Shown in pieces: positions 43,935 to 54,770 of a DNA stretch of 64,000 nt; positions within the stretch are counted from its first letter, which is position 1; every line of letters begins with the position of its first letter. This DNA comes from an uncultured Erysipelotrichaceae bacterium (GTDB lineage Bacteria; Bacillota_I; Bacilli_A; RF39; UBA660). The stretch lies in the NCBI GenBank assembly GCA_902789225.1, contig CADANC010000002.1, positions 179,655 to 243,654 on the forward strand, given 5' to 3'. The notes beneath the pieces are model-generated. The model worked only from the letters and a program-made list of their open reading frames with translations, searched no databases and was not told the origin of the DNA. A program made the position numbers and the translations under genes.

Positions 43935-44429
43935 ATGGCAAATTCTAAAATATTAGAACAGAAACAAATGATTATCGATGAAATCAAAGATAGAGTTAAT
44001 TCTTCTAAATCTGTAGTTTTATTTGATTATCATGGAGTTACTGATGCTGATATTAAAGATCTTAGAACTAAACTAAGAGAAGCTGGAGCAGATTTTAAAG
44101 TTTATAAAAACACTTTAATGAACAGAGCTTTCAATGATATGGATATTGATTTCAATGATCATTTAACTGGTCCAAGCGCATTAGCTTTTAGTGAAGATCA
44201 AATCGCACCTATTAAGGTTTTATCAACATTTGCTAAAGATCATCCATCTCTTGTAATGAAGGTTGGATTAGTAGATGGAGAAAAAGCTGATAGTGCTGCA
44301 TTAAGTGAATATGCTACATTACCATCTAGAGAAGGATTACTAACTATGTTAGCTGGTGGTATGATTGGTATAGTCAGAGACTTATCTATTAGTTTAGATT
44401 TATATAGTCAACAAAAAGAAGAAAATTAA
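43935..44429 (+). CDS. rplJ: 50S ribosomal protein uL10
   Basis: L10 anchors the L7/L12 stalk. Seen: KQMIIDEIKDRVNSSKSVVL, YHGVTDADIKDLRTKLREAG, VYKNTLMNRAF and, in the C-terminal half, a hydrophobic helix for L12 dimers. 164 residues. ATG 43935 follows GGAGGAGG. Confidence 0.97.
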   Translation: MANSKILEQKQMIIDEIKDRVNSSKSVVLFDYHGVTDADIKDLRTKLREAGADFKVYKNTLMNRAFNDMDIDFNDHLTGPSALAFSEDQIAPIKVLSTFAKDHPSLVMKVGLVDGEKADSAALSEYATLPSREGLLTMLAGGMIGIVRDLSISLDLYSQQKEEN

Positions 44430-44455
44430 TTTTATAAATAAGGAGGAAATATAAA

Positions 44456-44830
44456 ATGGCTAAATTAAATAAAGAAGATTTTATCAATAGTTTAAAAGAA
44501 ATGAATTTACTTGAAATTAAAGAATTAGTAGATGCTATGAAAGAAGAATTTGGAGTTGATCCTAGTGCTGTAGCAGTTGCTGCACCTGCTGCTGGAGCTG
44601 CTGGAGCTGGAGATGCTGCACCTAGTACAGTAACAGTTTCTATCGCTGATGGTGGAGCTGCTAAAGTTCAAGTAATTAAAGTTGTTAAAGATATTACTGG
44701 ATTAGGATTAAAAGAATCTAAAGATATCGTTGATAACAAAGGAGTAGTTAAGGAAAATATTCCTGCTGCTGAAGCTGATGAAATCAAAGCTAAGCTTGAA
44801 GAAGCTGGAGCTACAGTAGAAGTTAAGTAA
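44456..44830 (+). CDS. rplL: 50S ribosomal protein bL12 (L7/L12)
   Basis: Stalk protein that recruits translation GTPases. N-terminal dimerisation helix, Ala-rich hinge (AAPAAGAAGAGDAAP) and C-terminal domain with KVQVIKVVKDITGLGLKESK. 124 residues. Terminator follows immediately. Confidence 0.98.
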   Translation: MAKLNKEDFINSLKEMNLLEIKELVDAMKEEFGVDPSAVAVAAPAAGAAGAGDAAPSTVTVSIADGGAAKVQVIKVVKDITGLGLKESKDIVDNKGVVKENIPAAEADEIKAKLEEAGATVEVK

Positions 44831-44846
44831 TTAACTTCTTTTTTTT
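44818..44846 (+). terminator. Terminator overlapping the rplL stop
   Basis: AGAAGTTAA and TTAACTTCT pair across GTAA, followed by T-run. Confidence 0.85.
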
Positions 44847-44881
44847 GTATATAAAATTTTTGTAAAATTTTTAAAAATGAG

Positions 44882-44910
44882 TTGACAATTATTTTTTTAT
44901 AGTGTATTAT
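44882..44910 (+). promoter_or_regulatory. Promoter upstream of rsmC-like gene and rpoBC
   Basis: TTGACA at 44882-44887 and TATTAT at 44905-44910, 17-bp spacer. Confidence 0.8.
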
Positions 44911-44918
44911 ACAATTTC

Positions 44919-44967
44919 GAAAGGGAGAAAACTAATTATTAAATTATGGTTTTCTCCTTCTTTTTTT
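44919..44967 (+). terminator. Attenuator hairpin in the rsmC-rpoBC leader
   Basis: A long hairpin, GAAAGGGAGAAAAC against GTTTTCTCCTTC with a 9-bp perfect core, ends in seven T. It begins right after the promoter start site, so most transcripts could stop here unless antitermination occurs. The controlling signal is not visible. Confidence 0.75.
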
Positions 44968-44987
44968 CTCTAAAAGAAGGGGGTTTA

Positions 44988-45578
44988 ATGGGACAATATT
45001 TTAATAATGAAAACTTACCTAGTAATATAACTAAGATTGATTGTTTTATTAGGGGCAAAAAATTTACTTTTAATAGTGATAATGGCGTTTTTTCTAAGAA
45101 CGGTGTGGATTTTGGCAGTAGACTTCTTCTTGATTTCATCCCCCTTGAGGAAGTTGGAGGCAAAATTCTTGATTTGGGATGTGGATATGGAGTTATTGGT
45201 ATAGCACTTAATAAACTTACTGGAGCTAATGTTGATATGGTAGATGTTAATTTGAGAGCTCTTCATTTAACTGAAATGAATGTTTCTGCAAATAAATGTC
45301 AAAATATTAATGTTTTTGAAAGTAATGTTTATGAAAATGTTAATACTAGATATACTTCAATTGTTACTAATCCGCCTATTAGAGCTGGCAAAAAAGTAGT
45401 TTATGATATGTTGTTTAATGCTAAAGACTATCTTACTGATGATGGTAATCTTTATTTTGTCATTAGAAAACAACAAGGTGCTAAGTCAATGATTAGTGAT
45501 TTAGAGAAGGAGTATGATCTTGAAATTCTTGAGAAGAAAAAAGGATACTATATTATTAAGTGTTCAAATAAAAGTTAG
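44988..45578 (+). CDS. Class I SAM methyltransferase, RsmC/YbxB-like
   Basis: 196-residue methyltransferase in the position of Bacillus ybxB (between rplL and rpoB). SAM site ILDLGCGYGVIGIAL and catalytic NPPIRAG are visible; the RsmC family methylates G1207 of 16S rRNA. N-terminal GVFSKNGVDFGSRLL is typical. ATG 44988 follows AAGGGGG. Co-transcribed with rpoB. Confidence 0.88.
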   Translation: MGQYFNNENLPSNITKIDCFIRGKKFTFNSDNGVFSKNGVDFGSRLLLDFIPLEEVGGKILDLGCGYGVIGIALNKLTGANVDMVDVNLRALHLTEMNVSANKCQNINVFESNVYENVNTRYTSIVTNPPIRAGKKVVYDMLFNAKDYLTDDGNLYFVIRKQQGAKSMISDLEKEYDLEILEKKKGYYIIKCSNKS

Positions 45579-45592
45579 TGGGGTGAAATTTA

Positions 45593-48500
45593 GTGTCATA
45601 TAAAGTTGTTAAATATGGTGATTTTAGAAAAAGAAGAAATTATTCTAGTATTAGAAATACTTATGAATTAAAGGATTTATTAGAAATTCAAAAGAAAAGT
45701 TATAATTGGTTTATTAATGAAGGTATAAAGGGAGTATTCGAAGATTTATTTCCTGTAGAAAATTTTAGTGGTACTTTATCATTAGAATTTGGTGATTATC
45801 ATTTTGATGAACCAAAATACTCTATTAAAGAAAGTAAAGATAGAGAAACTACATATGCTGCTCCATTGAGAGTTAATGTAAGACTATTTAATCGTGAATC
45901 AGGTGAAGTTAAAGAACAAGAAATATTCTTAGGTGATATGCCTATAATGACTGATAGTGCTACATTTATTATTAATGGTGCTGAACGTGTAATCGTATCA
46001 CAATTAGTTAGATCTCCTTCTGTATATTACAATAGAGAGATTGATAAAAATGGTAGAGAATTAATTACTTCTCAAATTATTCCTACTCGTGGTACATGGT
46101 TAGAATATGAAACTGATGCAAGAGATGTTGTTTATGTTAGAATCGATAGAACTAGAAAAGTTCCTCTAACAACTCTTTTACGTGCATTTGGACTTTCTAG
46201 CGATCAAGATATTTTAGATTTATTTGGTGATGATGAGTATATTAAAAATACTATTGAAAAAGATAGTACTAAAAATACTGATGAAGCCTTAATTGAAATT
46301 TATGAAAAGTTAAGACCTGGTGAACCAGCTACTTTAGATTCATCTAAAAACCAAATAATTACTCATTTCTTTGATGAATTTAGATATGATTTAGCTAAAG
46401 TTGGTAGATATAAATATAATAAGAAATTAAATATCCTTGATAGATTATTAGATCAAACTTTAGCAGAAGATATTAAAGTAAATGGTGAAGTTAAATATGC
46501 AAAGGGTACTAAAATAGATAAAACTATTTTAGATGGTTTAGCTGAATTATTTGCTGATGGATATGGATTAAAACAAGTTAAGGCTAATCTTGAATTAGAT
46601 GATTATGATAAAGTTCAAGAGGTTAAGATTATTGATCCTAATGATAAGAAGAATAAATTAATAGTTATTGGTAATGATCAATCTATAGATGTTAAGAGAT
46701 TAACAATTAGTGATGTTTATGCTGCTACATCATATTATTTAAACTTATTACATGGTGTAGGTAACTATGATGAAATCGATCACTTAGGAAATCGTAGAAT
46801 TAGACAAGTTGGAGAATTACTACAAAACCAATTTAGAATTGGTGTTGCTAGAATGGAAAGAGTTATTCGTGAAAGAATGACTACTCAAGAAATGGATGAA
46901 GTTACTCCTAAAACATTAATTAATATTAGACCTGTAACTGCTGCTATGAAGGAATTCTTTGGTTCATCACAATTATCACAATTCATGGATCAAACTAACC
47001 CAATTGCAGAGTTAACTAATAAACGTAGACTTTCTGCTTTAGGACCTGGTGGACTATCAAGAGAGAGAACTGGAGTAGAAGTACGTGACGTTAATGTTTC
47101 TCACTATGGTAGAATTTGTCCTATTGAATCTCCAGAAGGACCTAATATCGGACTTATTACTACACTTGCTAGTTACGCAAAAGTAAATGAATATGGATTT
47201 ATTATGAGTCCATATAGAAAAGTTGTTAATGGAAAGATTACTGATGAAGTTAAATATATGACTGCTGATGAAGAAGAAAATTATATTATTTCTCAATCTT
47301 CTATTAATACTAATGAAGAAAATGAAATTATTGATGAATTTGTTAACTCTAGATATAGAGGTGAAAACGTTTTATCAAAACCTGAAAATGTTGATTATAT
47401 AGATGTTAGTCCACAACAAGTTGTTTCTATTACAACAAGTTGTATACCTTTCTTAGAACATGATGATGCTCACCGTGCGTTGATGGGTGCTAACATGCAA
47501 AGACAAGCTATGCCACTTATTAGAACTGAAGCTCCTTTTATTGGAACTGGTGTTGAATATATAGCTGCTAAAGACTCAGGTGTTGAAGTTATTGCTAAAC
47601 ATGATGGTGTAGTTAAATATGTTGATGGTAGAAAAGTAGTTGTTACTACTAAAGATGGAGAAGATGTTGAATATAGGTTATCTAATTTTGAATTAGCTAA
47701 CTCAAGTATTTGTTTCCATCATAAACCAATAGTTCAAGTTGGAGATAAAGTTAAGAAAGATGTAACTATTCTTGCTGATGGTAACTCTACTGATAAAGGA
47801 GAATTAGCATTAGGTAAGAATATGACAGTTGCTTTCATGACTTTCCAAGGATATAACTATGAAGATGCTGTTATTTTAAATGAAAATTTAGTTAAAGATG
47901 ATAAATTTACTTCATTACATTTAGAAGATTATGAAATGCAATGTCGTCAAACTAAATTAGGTGATGAAGAAATTACTAGAGATATTCCTAATGTTAGTGA
48001 AGAATCTCGTCGTAATTTAGATGCTAATGGTATTGTTACTATTGGTACTGAAGTTAGAGAAGGAGATATCCTAGTTGGTAAGGTTACTCCTAAGGGAATG
48101 GCTGAATTAACTTCAGAAGAAAAATTATTACATGCTATTTTCGGTGAGAAAACAAGAGAAGTTAGAGACACTTCACTTCGTGTACCTCATGGTGGAGATG
48201 GTATTGTTCATGATATTAAGATTTATTCTAGAAAGGATAATGATGAATTACCTGCTGGAGTAAATAAAATAATTAGAGTTTATGTAATTCAAAAGAGAAA
48301 AATTCAAGTTGGAGATAAGATGTCAGGACGTCATGGTAACAAGGGTGTTATTTCACTTATTCTTCCTCAAGAAGATATGCCATTTACTGCTGATGGTACT
48401 CCTATTGATATTATGTTAAATCCACAAGGTGTTCCTTCTCGTATGAACTTTGGTCAAGTTTTAGAAATGCATATGGGTATGGCTGCTAAGAAATTAGGAG

Positions 48501-49234
48501 TTCATATAGCTACTCCTGTATTTGATGGAGCTAAAACAGAAGACATCAAAGCTATTATGAAGGAAGCTAAGATGGATGAAGATGGTAAGACTGTATTATA
48601 TGATGGTCGTACTGGTGAAGCTTTTGATAATAGAATTTCTGTTGGTGTTATGTATATGATCAAACTACATCATATGGTTGATGATAAATTACATGCTCGT
48701 TCAACTGGACCATACTCTTTAGTTACTCAACAACCTTTAGGTGGTAAGGCACAACTTGGTGGACAAAGATTTGGAGAAATGGAAGTTTGGGCATTATATG
48801 CATATGGTGCAGCTCATACATTACAAGAAATGTTAACAGTTAAATCTGATGATGTTGTTGGACGTGTTAAGATTTATGAAGATATCATTAAAGGTAGAGA
48901 AATAAATAGAGCAGGTGTTCCAGAATCATTTAGAGTTATGATGAAAGAATTCCAAGCTTTAGGTTTAGACATTTCAATCATTGATGAGAATGGTGAAAAT
49001 CATGACTTAAAAGAAATTGAAGAAGATACTGAAGATTATGATACTTCATTATCAGATGTTGAAAAATCTGCTGATAATATGATTAAAGAAAGAGAAAATG
49101 AGTCTAATGACACTGTAGAAACTGAAATCTTCGAAGATGCTAGTGAAGAAGATGCTGATGATTATGAAGAAGAAATGCCAGATGCTGATGATTTAGATTT
49201 AATCTCTGCAGAAGAGGAAGGAGCTGATTTTTAA
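45593..49234 (+). CDS. rpoB: RNA polymerase beta subunit
   Basis: Catalytic beta subunit, 1213 residues. Rifampicin pocket [20 protein letters not shown] followed by [13 protein letters not shown] has Asn476 where E. coli has His526, the change known to make Mollicutes naturally rifampicin-resistant. Other blocks: [27 protein letters not shown] and [17 protein letters not shown]. An acidic C-terminal tail of about 60 residues extends past the usual end. GTG 45593 follows GGGGTGA. rpoC overlaps its stop by one base. Confidence 0.98.
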   Translation: MSYKVVKYGDFRKRRNYSSIRNTYELKDLLEIQKKSYNWFINEGIKGVFEDLFPVENFSGTLSLEFGDYHFDEPKYSIKESKDRETTYAAPLRVNVRLFNRESGEVKEQEIFLGDMPIMTDSATFIINGAERVIVSQLVRSPSVYYNREIDKNGRELITSQIIPTRGTWLEYETDARDVVYVRIDRTRKVPLTTLLRAFGLSSDQDILDLFGDDEYIKNTIEKDSTKNTDEALIEIYEKLRPGEPATLDSSKNQIITHFFDEFRYDLAKVGRYKYNKKLNILDRLLDQTLAEDIKVNGEVKYAKGTKIDKTILDGLAELFADGYGLKQVKANLELDDYDKVQEVKIIDPNDKKNKLIVIGNDQSIDVKRLTISDVYAATSYYLNLLHGVGNYDEIDHLGNRRIRQVGELLQNQFRIGVARMERVIRERMTTQEMDEVTPKTLINIRPVTAAMKEFFGSSQLSQFMDQTNPIAELTNKRRLSALGPGGLSRERTGVEVRDVNVSHYGRICPIESPEGPNIGLITTLASYAKVNEYGFIMSPYRKVVNGKITDEVKYMTADEEENYIISQSSINTNEENEIIDEFVNSRYRGENVLSKPENVDYIDVSPQQVVSITTSCIPFLEHDDAHRALMGANMQRQAMPLIRTEAPFIGTGVEYIAAKDSGVEVIAKHDGVVKYVDGRKVVVTTKDGEDVEYRLSNFELANSSICFHHKPIVQVGDKVKKDVTILADGNSTDKGELALGKNMTVAFMTFQGYNYEDAVILNENLVKDDKFTSLHLEDYEMQCRQTKLGDEEITRDIPNVSEESRRNLDANGIVTIGTEVREGDILVGKVTPKGMAELTSEEKLLHAIFGEKTREVRDTSLRVPHGGDGIVHDIKIYSRKDNDELPAGVNKIIRVYVIQKRKIQVGDKMSGRHGNKGVISLILPQEDMPFTADGTPIDIMLNPQGVPSRMNFGQVLEMHMGMAAKKLGVHIATPVFDGAKTEDIKAIMKEAKMDEDGKTVLYDGRTGEAFDNRISVGVMYMIKLHHMVDDKLHARSTGPYSLVTQQPLGGKAQLGGQRFGEMEVWALYAYGAAHTLQEMLTVKSDDVVGRVKIYEDIIKGREINRAGVPESFRVMMKEFQALGLDISIIDENGENHDLKEIEEDTEDYDTSLSDVEKSADNMIKERENESNDTVETEIFEDASEEDADDYEEEMPDADDLDLISAEEEGADF

Positions 49235-52200
49235 TGATAGATATTAATAAAATAAGTGCTTTAAAAATTGGTATAGCGTCTCCTGATAAAATTCGTGAAT
49301 GGTCTTTTGGTGAAGTAACTAAACCTGAAACTATTAATTATCGTACTTTAAGACCTGAAAGAGATGGACTTTTCTGTGAAAAGATATTTGGACCTACTAA
49401 GGATTATGAATGTGCTTGTGGAAAATACAAGAGAGTTCGTTATAAAAATATAGTATGTGACAGATGTGGAGTTGAAGTAACTAGTTCTTCTGTTAGACGT
49501 GAAAGAATGGGTCATATTGAACTTGCTACACCTGTATCTCATATTTGGTTCTTCAAAGGTGTTCCTTCTCGTATGGGATTAGTTCTTGATATGAGTCCTA
49601 GGGATCTAGAAGAAGTTTTATACTTTGTAAGTTATGTTGTTATTGATAAAGGAAATACTCCTTTAGAAAATAAACAAACATTAAGTGAAAGAGAATATAG
49701 AGCTTATTATGAAAAATATGGTACTTCATTCAAAGTTGGAATGGGTGCTGAAGCTATAAAAGAATTATTAAAGAAAGTTGATTTAAAGAAAGAAATCGAC
49801 GGATTAACTGAAGAATTAAAAGATGCTACAGGACAAAAGAGAGTTAGATTATTAAAGAGATTAGATGTATTAGATGCTTTCTATTCATCTAATCAAAAAC
49901 CTGAATGGATGATCCTTGATTGTATTCCTGTAATTCCACCTGAATTAAGACCAATGATTCAATTAGATGGTGGAAGATTTGCTACTAGTGATTTAAATGA
50001 TTTATATAGAAGAGTTATTAATAGAAATAATCGTTTAAAAAGATTGATTGATTTAGGAGCTCCTGGTATCATCATTCAAAATGAAAAACGTATGTTACAA
50101 GAAGCTGTTGATGCATTATTCGATAATGGTCGTCGTGGTAGAAATGTTACTGGTGCCGGAAATCGTCCTCTTAAATCACTTTCTAGTATGTTAAAAGGAA
50201 AGCAAGGACGCTTTAGACAGAACTTATTAGGAAAACGTGTTGATTATTCTGGACGTTCAGTTATTGTAATTGGACCTTCATTAAAAATGTATCAATGTGG
50301 TATTCCTAAAGAAATGGCACTTGAATTATTTAAACCTCATGTTATTCATGGTTTAGTTGAAAAAGAATTAGCTCATAATATTAAAGCAGCTAAGAAAATG
50401 ATAGATACTCAAGATCCTGCTGTATGGGATATCGTTGATGAAGCTATTAAAGAACATCCTGTTCTATTAAACCGTGCACCTACATTACATAGATTAGGTA
50501 TTCAAGCATTTGAACCTGTTCTAATTGGTGGTAAAGCTATTCGTCTTCACCCATTAGTATGTGCTGCATTTAATGCTGACTTCGATGGTGACCAAATGGC
50601 TGTTCATATTCCACTTAGTGAAGAAGCTCAAGCTGAAGCTAGATTATTAATGCTAGGTTCTAACAATATTCTTCATCCTAAGAGCGGAGATCCTATCGTT
50701 ACTCCAGGACAAGATATAGTTATTGGTAATTATTACATAACTATGGAAAAAGAAGGTGCTTTAGGAGAAGGTAGAGTATTCAAAAATGCTGATGAAGCGT
50801 TAATGGCTTATGAGAGAAAAGAAATTTCTCTACATAGTAGAATTGCTATTCCTGTAAATAGCTTTAGACATAAATTATTTACAAGTAGTCAAAAAGATAA
50901 ATATTTAGTTACTACTGTTGGTAAGATTAAGTTTAATGAAATATTACCTGATTCATTTACTTATATTAATGAACCTTCTAATGATAATATTAGTGGAATT
51001 ACTCCAAATAAATTCTTCTTACCTATGGGATCTAATATTCCAGAAGAAATTAAGAAGATGCCTTTAGTTTCTGCATTTAATAAGAGCACTTTAGAGAAAA
51101 TAATTGCTCAAGTATTTAAACGTTATAAAACTACAGAAACATCTATAATGTTAGATAATCTTAAAGATTTAGGATTTAAATATTCTACAATTTCAGGTTT
51201 AACTGTTAGTATGTTTGATGTTGTCACTAGTAAAACTAAAGATGCTGTAATTGAAGAAACTCAAAAAGTAGTAGATAAAATTAATAAACAATATAAACGT
51301 GGTCTTATTACTGATGAAGAAAGATATTCTAAAGTAATAGATTGTTGGCTAGGTGCTACAGCTAAGATTCAAGATGAATTAAAAGAAATATCTAATAATT
51401 CATTAGATAATCCTATCTTCATGATGATGAATTCTAAAGCTCGTGGTAACATTTCAAACTTCTCACAAGTTGCAGGTATCCGTGGAGTTATGACTAAGCC
51501 AAATGGTAGTTTCGTTGAAATTCCAGTCCTTTCAAACTTTATTGAAGGAATGAGTGTGTCTGATTTCTTCTTATCTACACATGCTGCTAGAAAAGGTCTT
51601 GCTGATACAGCACTTAAGACTGCAGACTCTGGATACTTAACTCGTAGACTTGTTGATGTTTCTCAAGATATTATTATTCGTGAAACAGATTGTGGTACTG
51701 ATCAAGGTATAGTTGTTAAAGATTTTGTTAATGAGAAAACTGGATCAGTTATTGAAAGTTTAAGAGATAGAATTGTTGGTAGATATGCTAACAAGAAAGT
51801 TGTTAATCCTGAAACAAAAGAAATTATTGTTGATAGATTAGAAATGATTACTGATTCTCTTGCTGATAAGATTGTTAAAGCTGGAGTTAAAGAAGTAGAA
51901 ATTAGATCTATATTAACTTGTTGTTGTGATAATGGTATTTGTCAAACATGTTATGGTAGAAACTTAGCTACTGGTAATTTAGTTGAGATTGGTGAAGCTG
52001 TTGGTGTTATGGCTGCTCAATCTATCGGTGAACCTGGTACTCAGTTAACAATGAGAACTTTCCACTCTGGTGGAGTTGCTGGTGTTGAAGATATTACTCA
52101 AGGTTTACCTCGTGTTCAAGAGTTATTCGAAGCACGTAATCCTAAAGGTAAAGCAACTATTGCTGAAATCGAAGGAACTGTTTCTAAGATTAAAGAAGAA

Positions 52201-52866
52201 CGTGGAAAATATGATATTTCAGTTACTAATAAAGCTGAAACTAAAGTACATGTTACTAATTATGGTGCTAAATTATGTGTTGAAAAAGGTGATAAGGTTA
52301 AACCTGGTGATAAGTTAACTGAAGGAGCTATTAGTCCTAAAGAATTACTTGCAGTAACTGACCCTATTACTACTCAACAATATATATTAAAAGAAATTCA
52401 AGATACTTATCGTTCTCAAGGTGTTGAAATTAGTGATAAGCATGTTGAAGTTATCGCTAAACGTATGATTAATAAGATTAGAATCATAGATGGTGGAGAT
52501 ACTTCATTTATTACTGGGGCAGTTGTTAACTTTAATCAATTTACTGCTGGTAATAGAGATGCTATTATTAATGGTAAGAAGCCTGCTGTTGGTAAACCAA
52601 TATTATTAGGAATTACTAAAGCTGCTTTAGGAACTAATTCATTCTTATCAGCTGCATCATTCCAAGAAACTACAAGAGTATTAACAGATGCTGCTATAAA
52701 GGGTAAAGTTGATCCTTTAGCTGGATTAAAAGAAAATGTAATTTTAGGTAAATTAATTCCTGCAGGTACTGGTTCTAGAGAATATAAAGATGTTGATTAT
52801 GAATTAAAGAAACAATTTATTGATGAAGAACCTTTAGAAAAACTTGAAGATCAATTTATGGAATAA
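49234..52866 (+). CDS. rpoC: RNA polymerase beta' subunit
   Basis: Catalytic beta' subunit, 1210 residues. Zinc-binding CACGKYKR...VCDRCG near the start, catalytic [12 protein letters not shown], bridge-helix region [17 protein letters not shown], second zinc site [13 protein letters not shown], trigger-loop [16 protein letters not shown]. Starts with the last A of the rpoB stop (TAATG). Confidence 0.98.
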   Translation: MIDINKISALKIGIASPDKIREWSFGEVTKPETINYRTLRPERDGLFCEKIFGPTKDYECACGKYKRVRYKNIVCDRCGVEVTSSSVRRERMGHIELATPVSHIWFFKGVPSRMGLVLDMSPRDLEEVLYFVSYVVIDKGNTPLENKQTLSEREYRAYYEKYGTSFKVGMGAEAIKELLKKVDLKKEIDGLTEELKDATGQKRVRLLKRLDVLDAFYSSNQKPEWMILDCIPVIPPELRPMIQLDGGRFATSDLNDLYRRVINRNNRLKRLIDLGAPGIIIQNEKRMLQEAVDALFDNGRRGRNVTGAGNRPLKSLSSMLKGKQGRFRQNLLGKRVDYSGRSVIVIGPSLKMYQCGIPKEMALELFKPHVIHGLVEKELAHNIKAAKKMIDTQDPAVWDIVDEAIKEHPVLLNRAPTLHRLGIQAFEPVLIGGKAIRLHPLVCAAFNADFDGDQMAVHIPLSEEAQAEARLLMLGSNNILHPKSGDPIVTPGQDIVIGNYYITMEKEGALGEGRVFKNADEALMAYERKEISLHSRIAIPVNSFRHKLFTSSQKDKYLVTTVGKIKFNEILPDSFTYINEPSNDNISGITPNKFFLPMGSNIPEEIKKMPLVSAFNKSTLEKIIAQVFKRYKTTETSIMLDNLKDLGFKYSTISGLTVSMFDVVTSKTKDAVIEETQKVVDKINKQYKRGLITDEERYSKVIDCWLGATAKIQDELKEISNNSLDNPIFMMMNSKARGNISNFSQVAGIRGVMTKPNGSFVEIPVLSNFIEGMSVSDFFLSTHAARKGLADTALKTADSGYLTRRLVDVSQDIIIRETDCGTDQGIVVKDFVNEKTGSVIESLRDRIVGRYANKKVVNPETKEIIVDRLEMITDSLADKIVKAGVKEVEIRSILTCCCDNGICQTCYGRNLATGNLVEIGEAVGVMAAQSIGEPGTQLTMRTFHSGGVAGVEDITQGLPRVQELFEARNPKGKATIAEIEGTVSKIKEERGKYDISVTNKAETKVHVTNYGAKLCVEKGDKVKPGDKLTEGAISPKELLAVTDPITTQQYILKEIQDTYRSQGVEISDKHVEVIAKRMINKIRIIDGGDTSFITGAVVNFNQFTAGNRDAIINGKKPAVGKPILLGITKAALGTNSFLSAASFQETTRVLTDAAIKGKVDPLAGLKENVILGKLIPAGTGSREYKDVDYELKKQFIDEEPLEKLEDQFME

Positions 52867-52888
52867 GAAGCTTAAGGCTTCTTTTTCT
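52865..52888 (+). terminator. Terminator after rpoC
   Basis: AAGAAGC and GCTTCTT pair across TTAAG, followed by T-rich DNA. Confidence 0.75.
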
Positions 52889-52939
52889 TTACTTTTTAAG
52901 TATTTTATGATATAATTTGTGTCGTTAGAGGGGGATATT

Positions 52940-53698
52940 ATGAAGAATATTACGTATGATATGTTGCCTGATGAATTTAGAGAACTTTATACTAAAGCAT
53001 TAGATAGCAGTTTAGGTTTAGCATCTTTACAAGTAGAAGGTTATACTTTAAATGGTGATGAGAGAACTGTATCAAATTTGATGAGACAAGACTCTGCATT
53101 AGAGTATGCAAAACAAGAAATTGATCCTAGTAGAAATAAAGAATATATTTATAAATTTGATTTAATATATGCTACTTTAGAAATTGCTAAAAGAATATCT
53201 GATTATGAAATTGCTGATTTTAGAAAAAGACCAATTGAGGTAATTGGATCTAGAATTAAAAGAACTGATGCTTATTTAATTCAATCGGAATTACTTTCTG
53301 CATATGATAATTATTTATATTATTTAGATAGTTTAAATGAGAAAAGAGATTCTATCTCTGATGAATTATATGAAAGAGAATTTTTTGAAAATGAAGCACG
53401 TCTTCATATTAGACTTTTACATATTCATCCATTTGAAGACTTCAATGGTAGAACTATGAGAACTATTCTTACTGCAAATTTATTAAAGAATGGATATGCT
53501 CCTGCTATTATTACTTCTGATACTAAAAAAGAATATAACAACTATATAGAAAATAGTGATGCTGCTGGATTAGGTAACTTTTTTAGAAGGTGTTCATTAA
53601 AAGAATATGCAAATATGGTAGTTTTATATGATGACTATAAAAAACAAAAAGAAAAAGAATCTGGTAAAAAAATAGGACAAAGAAAGTCAACTAAATAA
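52940..53698 (+). CDS. fic: Fic-domain protein (class II, with altered core motif)
   Basis: Fic enzymes transfer AMP or other nucleotide parts to protein hydroxyls. Inhibitory motif SLQVEG at residues 29-34 fits class II ([ST]xxxE[GN]), and the catalytic His163 lies in HPFEDFNGRTMR. In the canonical motif Gly precedes NGR; here Phe168 does, a change in the phosphate-binding loop that may alter activity. 252 residues from ATG 52940 behind GAGGGGG. TATAAT at 52911-52916 gives it its own promoter, and a terminator follows. It interrupts rpoC-rpsL, where Bacillus has ybxF (L7Ae-like). No antitoxin gene is adjacent. Confidence 0.88.
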   Translation: MKNITYDMLPDEFRELYTKALDSSLGLASLQVEGYTLNGDERTVSNLMRQDSALEYAKQEIDPSRNKEYIYKFDLIYATLEIAKRISDYEIADFRKRPIEVIGSRIKRTDAYLIQSELLSAYDNYLYYLDSLNEKRDSISDELYEREFFENEARLHIRLLHIHPFEDFNGRTMRTILTANLLKNGYAPAIITSDTKKEYNNYIENSDAAGLGNFFRRCSLKEYANMVVLYDDYKKQKEKESGKKIGQRKSTK

Positions 53699-53713
53699 TT
53701 AGTTGCTTTTTTT
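53688..53713 (+). terminator. Terminator overlapping the fic stop
   Basis: CAACTAA and TTAGTTG pair around ATAA, followed by C and seven T. Confidence 0.8.
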
Positions 53714-53714
53714 G

Positions 53715-53743
53715 TTGACTTTAACTATTAGTGGTGATATATT
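53715..53743 (+). promoter_or_regulatory. Promoter of rpsL-rpsG-fusA
   Basis: TTGACT at 53715-53720 and TATATT at 53738-53743, 17-bp spacer. The same TTGACT...TATATTATTAATGC form occurs in rrn P2. Confidence 0.75.
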
Positions 53744-53839
53744 ATTAATGCTGATTAAATGACTTTGTATTTATACGAAGTTTTATTTAGAGGTTAAAAT
53801 GATACACTAGGGTATGTGTTAAGAAAGGAGATTGATTTT
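53744..53839 (+). promoter_or_regulatory. rpsL leader region
   Basis: Contains hairpins ACTTTGTA/TACGAAGT (about 53761-53780) and a weaker one around GATACACTAGGGTATGTGTT. Possibly an S12 or S7 autoregulatory leader; no known family clearly recognised. Confidence 0.35.
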
Positions 53840-54253
53840 ATGCCTACTATAAACCAATTAGTTCACAATAAACGTAAAAACAAAGTAAGAAAACCAAAAA
53901 GTCCAATTCTTAGATATAGATTTAATTCTATTAAGAATAAACAAATAGATGGTAATTCTCCACAAATGCGTGGTGTTTGTACACGTGTTGGTACTAAGAC
54001 TCCAAAGAAACCAAACTCTGCATTACGTAAGTATGCTCGTGTTCGTCTTTCTAATGGTAGAGAAGTAGATACTTATATTCCAGGTATTGGTCATAATTTA
54101 CAAGAACATAGCGTTGTATTAATTCGTGGTGGTCGTGTAAAAGACTTAATCGGTGTTAGATATCACATTATTCGTGGTACTTTAGATACTGCTGGAGTTA
54201 ATGATCGTAAAAGAGGTCGTAGTAAATACGGTGCAAAAAAACCTAAAGAATAA
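53840..54253 (+). CDS. rpsL: 30S ribosomal protein uS12
   Basis: S12 monitors codon-anticodon pairing. Start [15 protein letters not shown]; streptomycin-site [11 protein letters not shown] has wild-type Lys43 equivalent. The second loop, [14 protein letters not shown] in nearly all bacteria, reads KDLIGVRYH here, with Ile104 (codon 54149-54151) in place of E. coli Pro90. Pro90 changes in E. coli cause streptomycin dependence or resistance. 137 residues from ATG 53840 behind AAAGGAGA. Confidence 0.97.
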   Translation: MPTINQLVHNKRKNKVRKPKSPILRYRFNSIKNKQIDGNSPQMRGVCTRVGTKTPKKPNSALRKYARVRLSNGREVDTYIPGIGHNLQEHSVVLIRGGRVKDLIGVRYHIIRGTLDTAGVNDRKRGRSKYGAKKPKE

Positions 54254-54290
54254 TTTTTAATTTGATAATAAGTGAAGGGAGGATTAAAAC

Positions 54291-54758
54291 ATGCGTAAAA
54301 GACGTGCAATAAAAAGAGAAATTTTAGCTGATCCGATATATAACTCTAAAGTTATTGCTAAGTTAATAAATATCATCATGATTGATGGTAAAAAGGGAAC
54401 AGCTCAAACTATTGTTTATGATGCTTTTGAGCAAATAAAAGAAAAAACAGGTAAAGATCCTATCGAAGTGTTCAATGCTTGTTTAGAAAATATAAAACCT
54501 CAATTAGAAGTTAAGTCTCGTCGTGTTGGTGGTTCTAACTATCAAGTTCCAATTGAAGTTACTCCAGCTAGAGCACAAGCACTTGCTTTAAAATGGTTAA
54601 CTACATATTCTCGTGAGAGAAATGGTAGAAGTATGGCTGATAATTTAGCCAATGAAATTATTGATGCATCAAATGGTACTGGTGCAACTGTTAAAAAACG
54701 TGAAGATACTCATCGTATGGCAGAAGCTAATAAGGCTTATGCACATTATAGATGGTAG
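54291..54758 (+). CDS. rpsG: 30S ribosomal protein uS7
   Basis: Assembly protein of the 30S head. Seen: [27 protein letters not shown] and [19 protein letters not shown]. 155 residues. Start follows GAAGGGAGG. Confidence 0.98.
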   Translation: MRKRRAIKREILADPIYNSKVIAKLINIIMIDGKKGTAQTIVYDAFEQIKEKTGKDPIEVFNACLENIKPQLEVKSRRVGGSNYQVPIEVTPARAQALALKWLTTYSRERNGRSMADNLANEIIDASNGTGATVKKREDTHRMAEANKAYAHYRW

Positions 54759-54770
54759 GAAGGAGAAAAA

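Noticed and set aside
52889..53839. Antitoxin partner for the Fic protein
   Set aside because: Flanks hold only promoters, terminators and the rpsL leader; the inhibitory helix is within the Fic protein itself.
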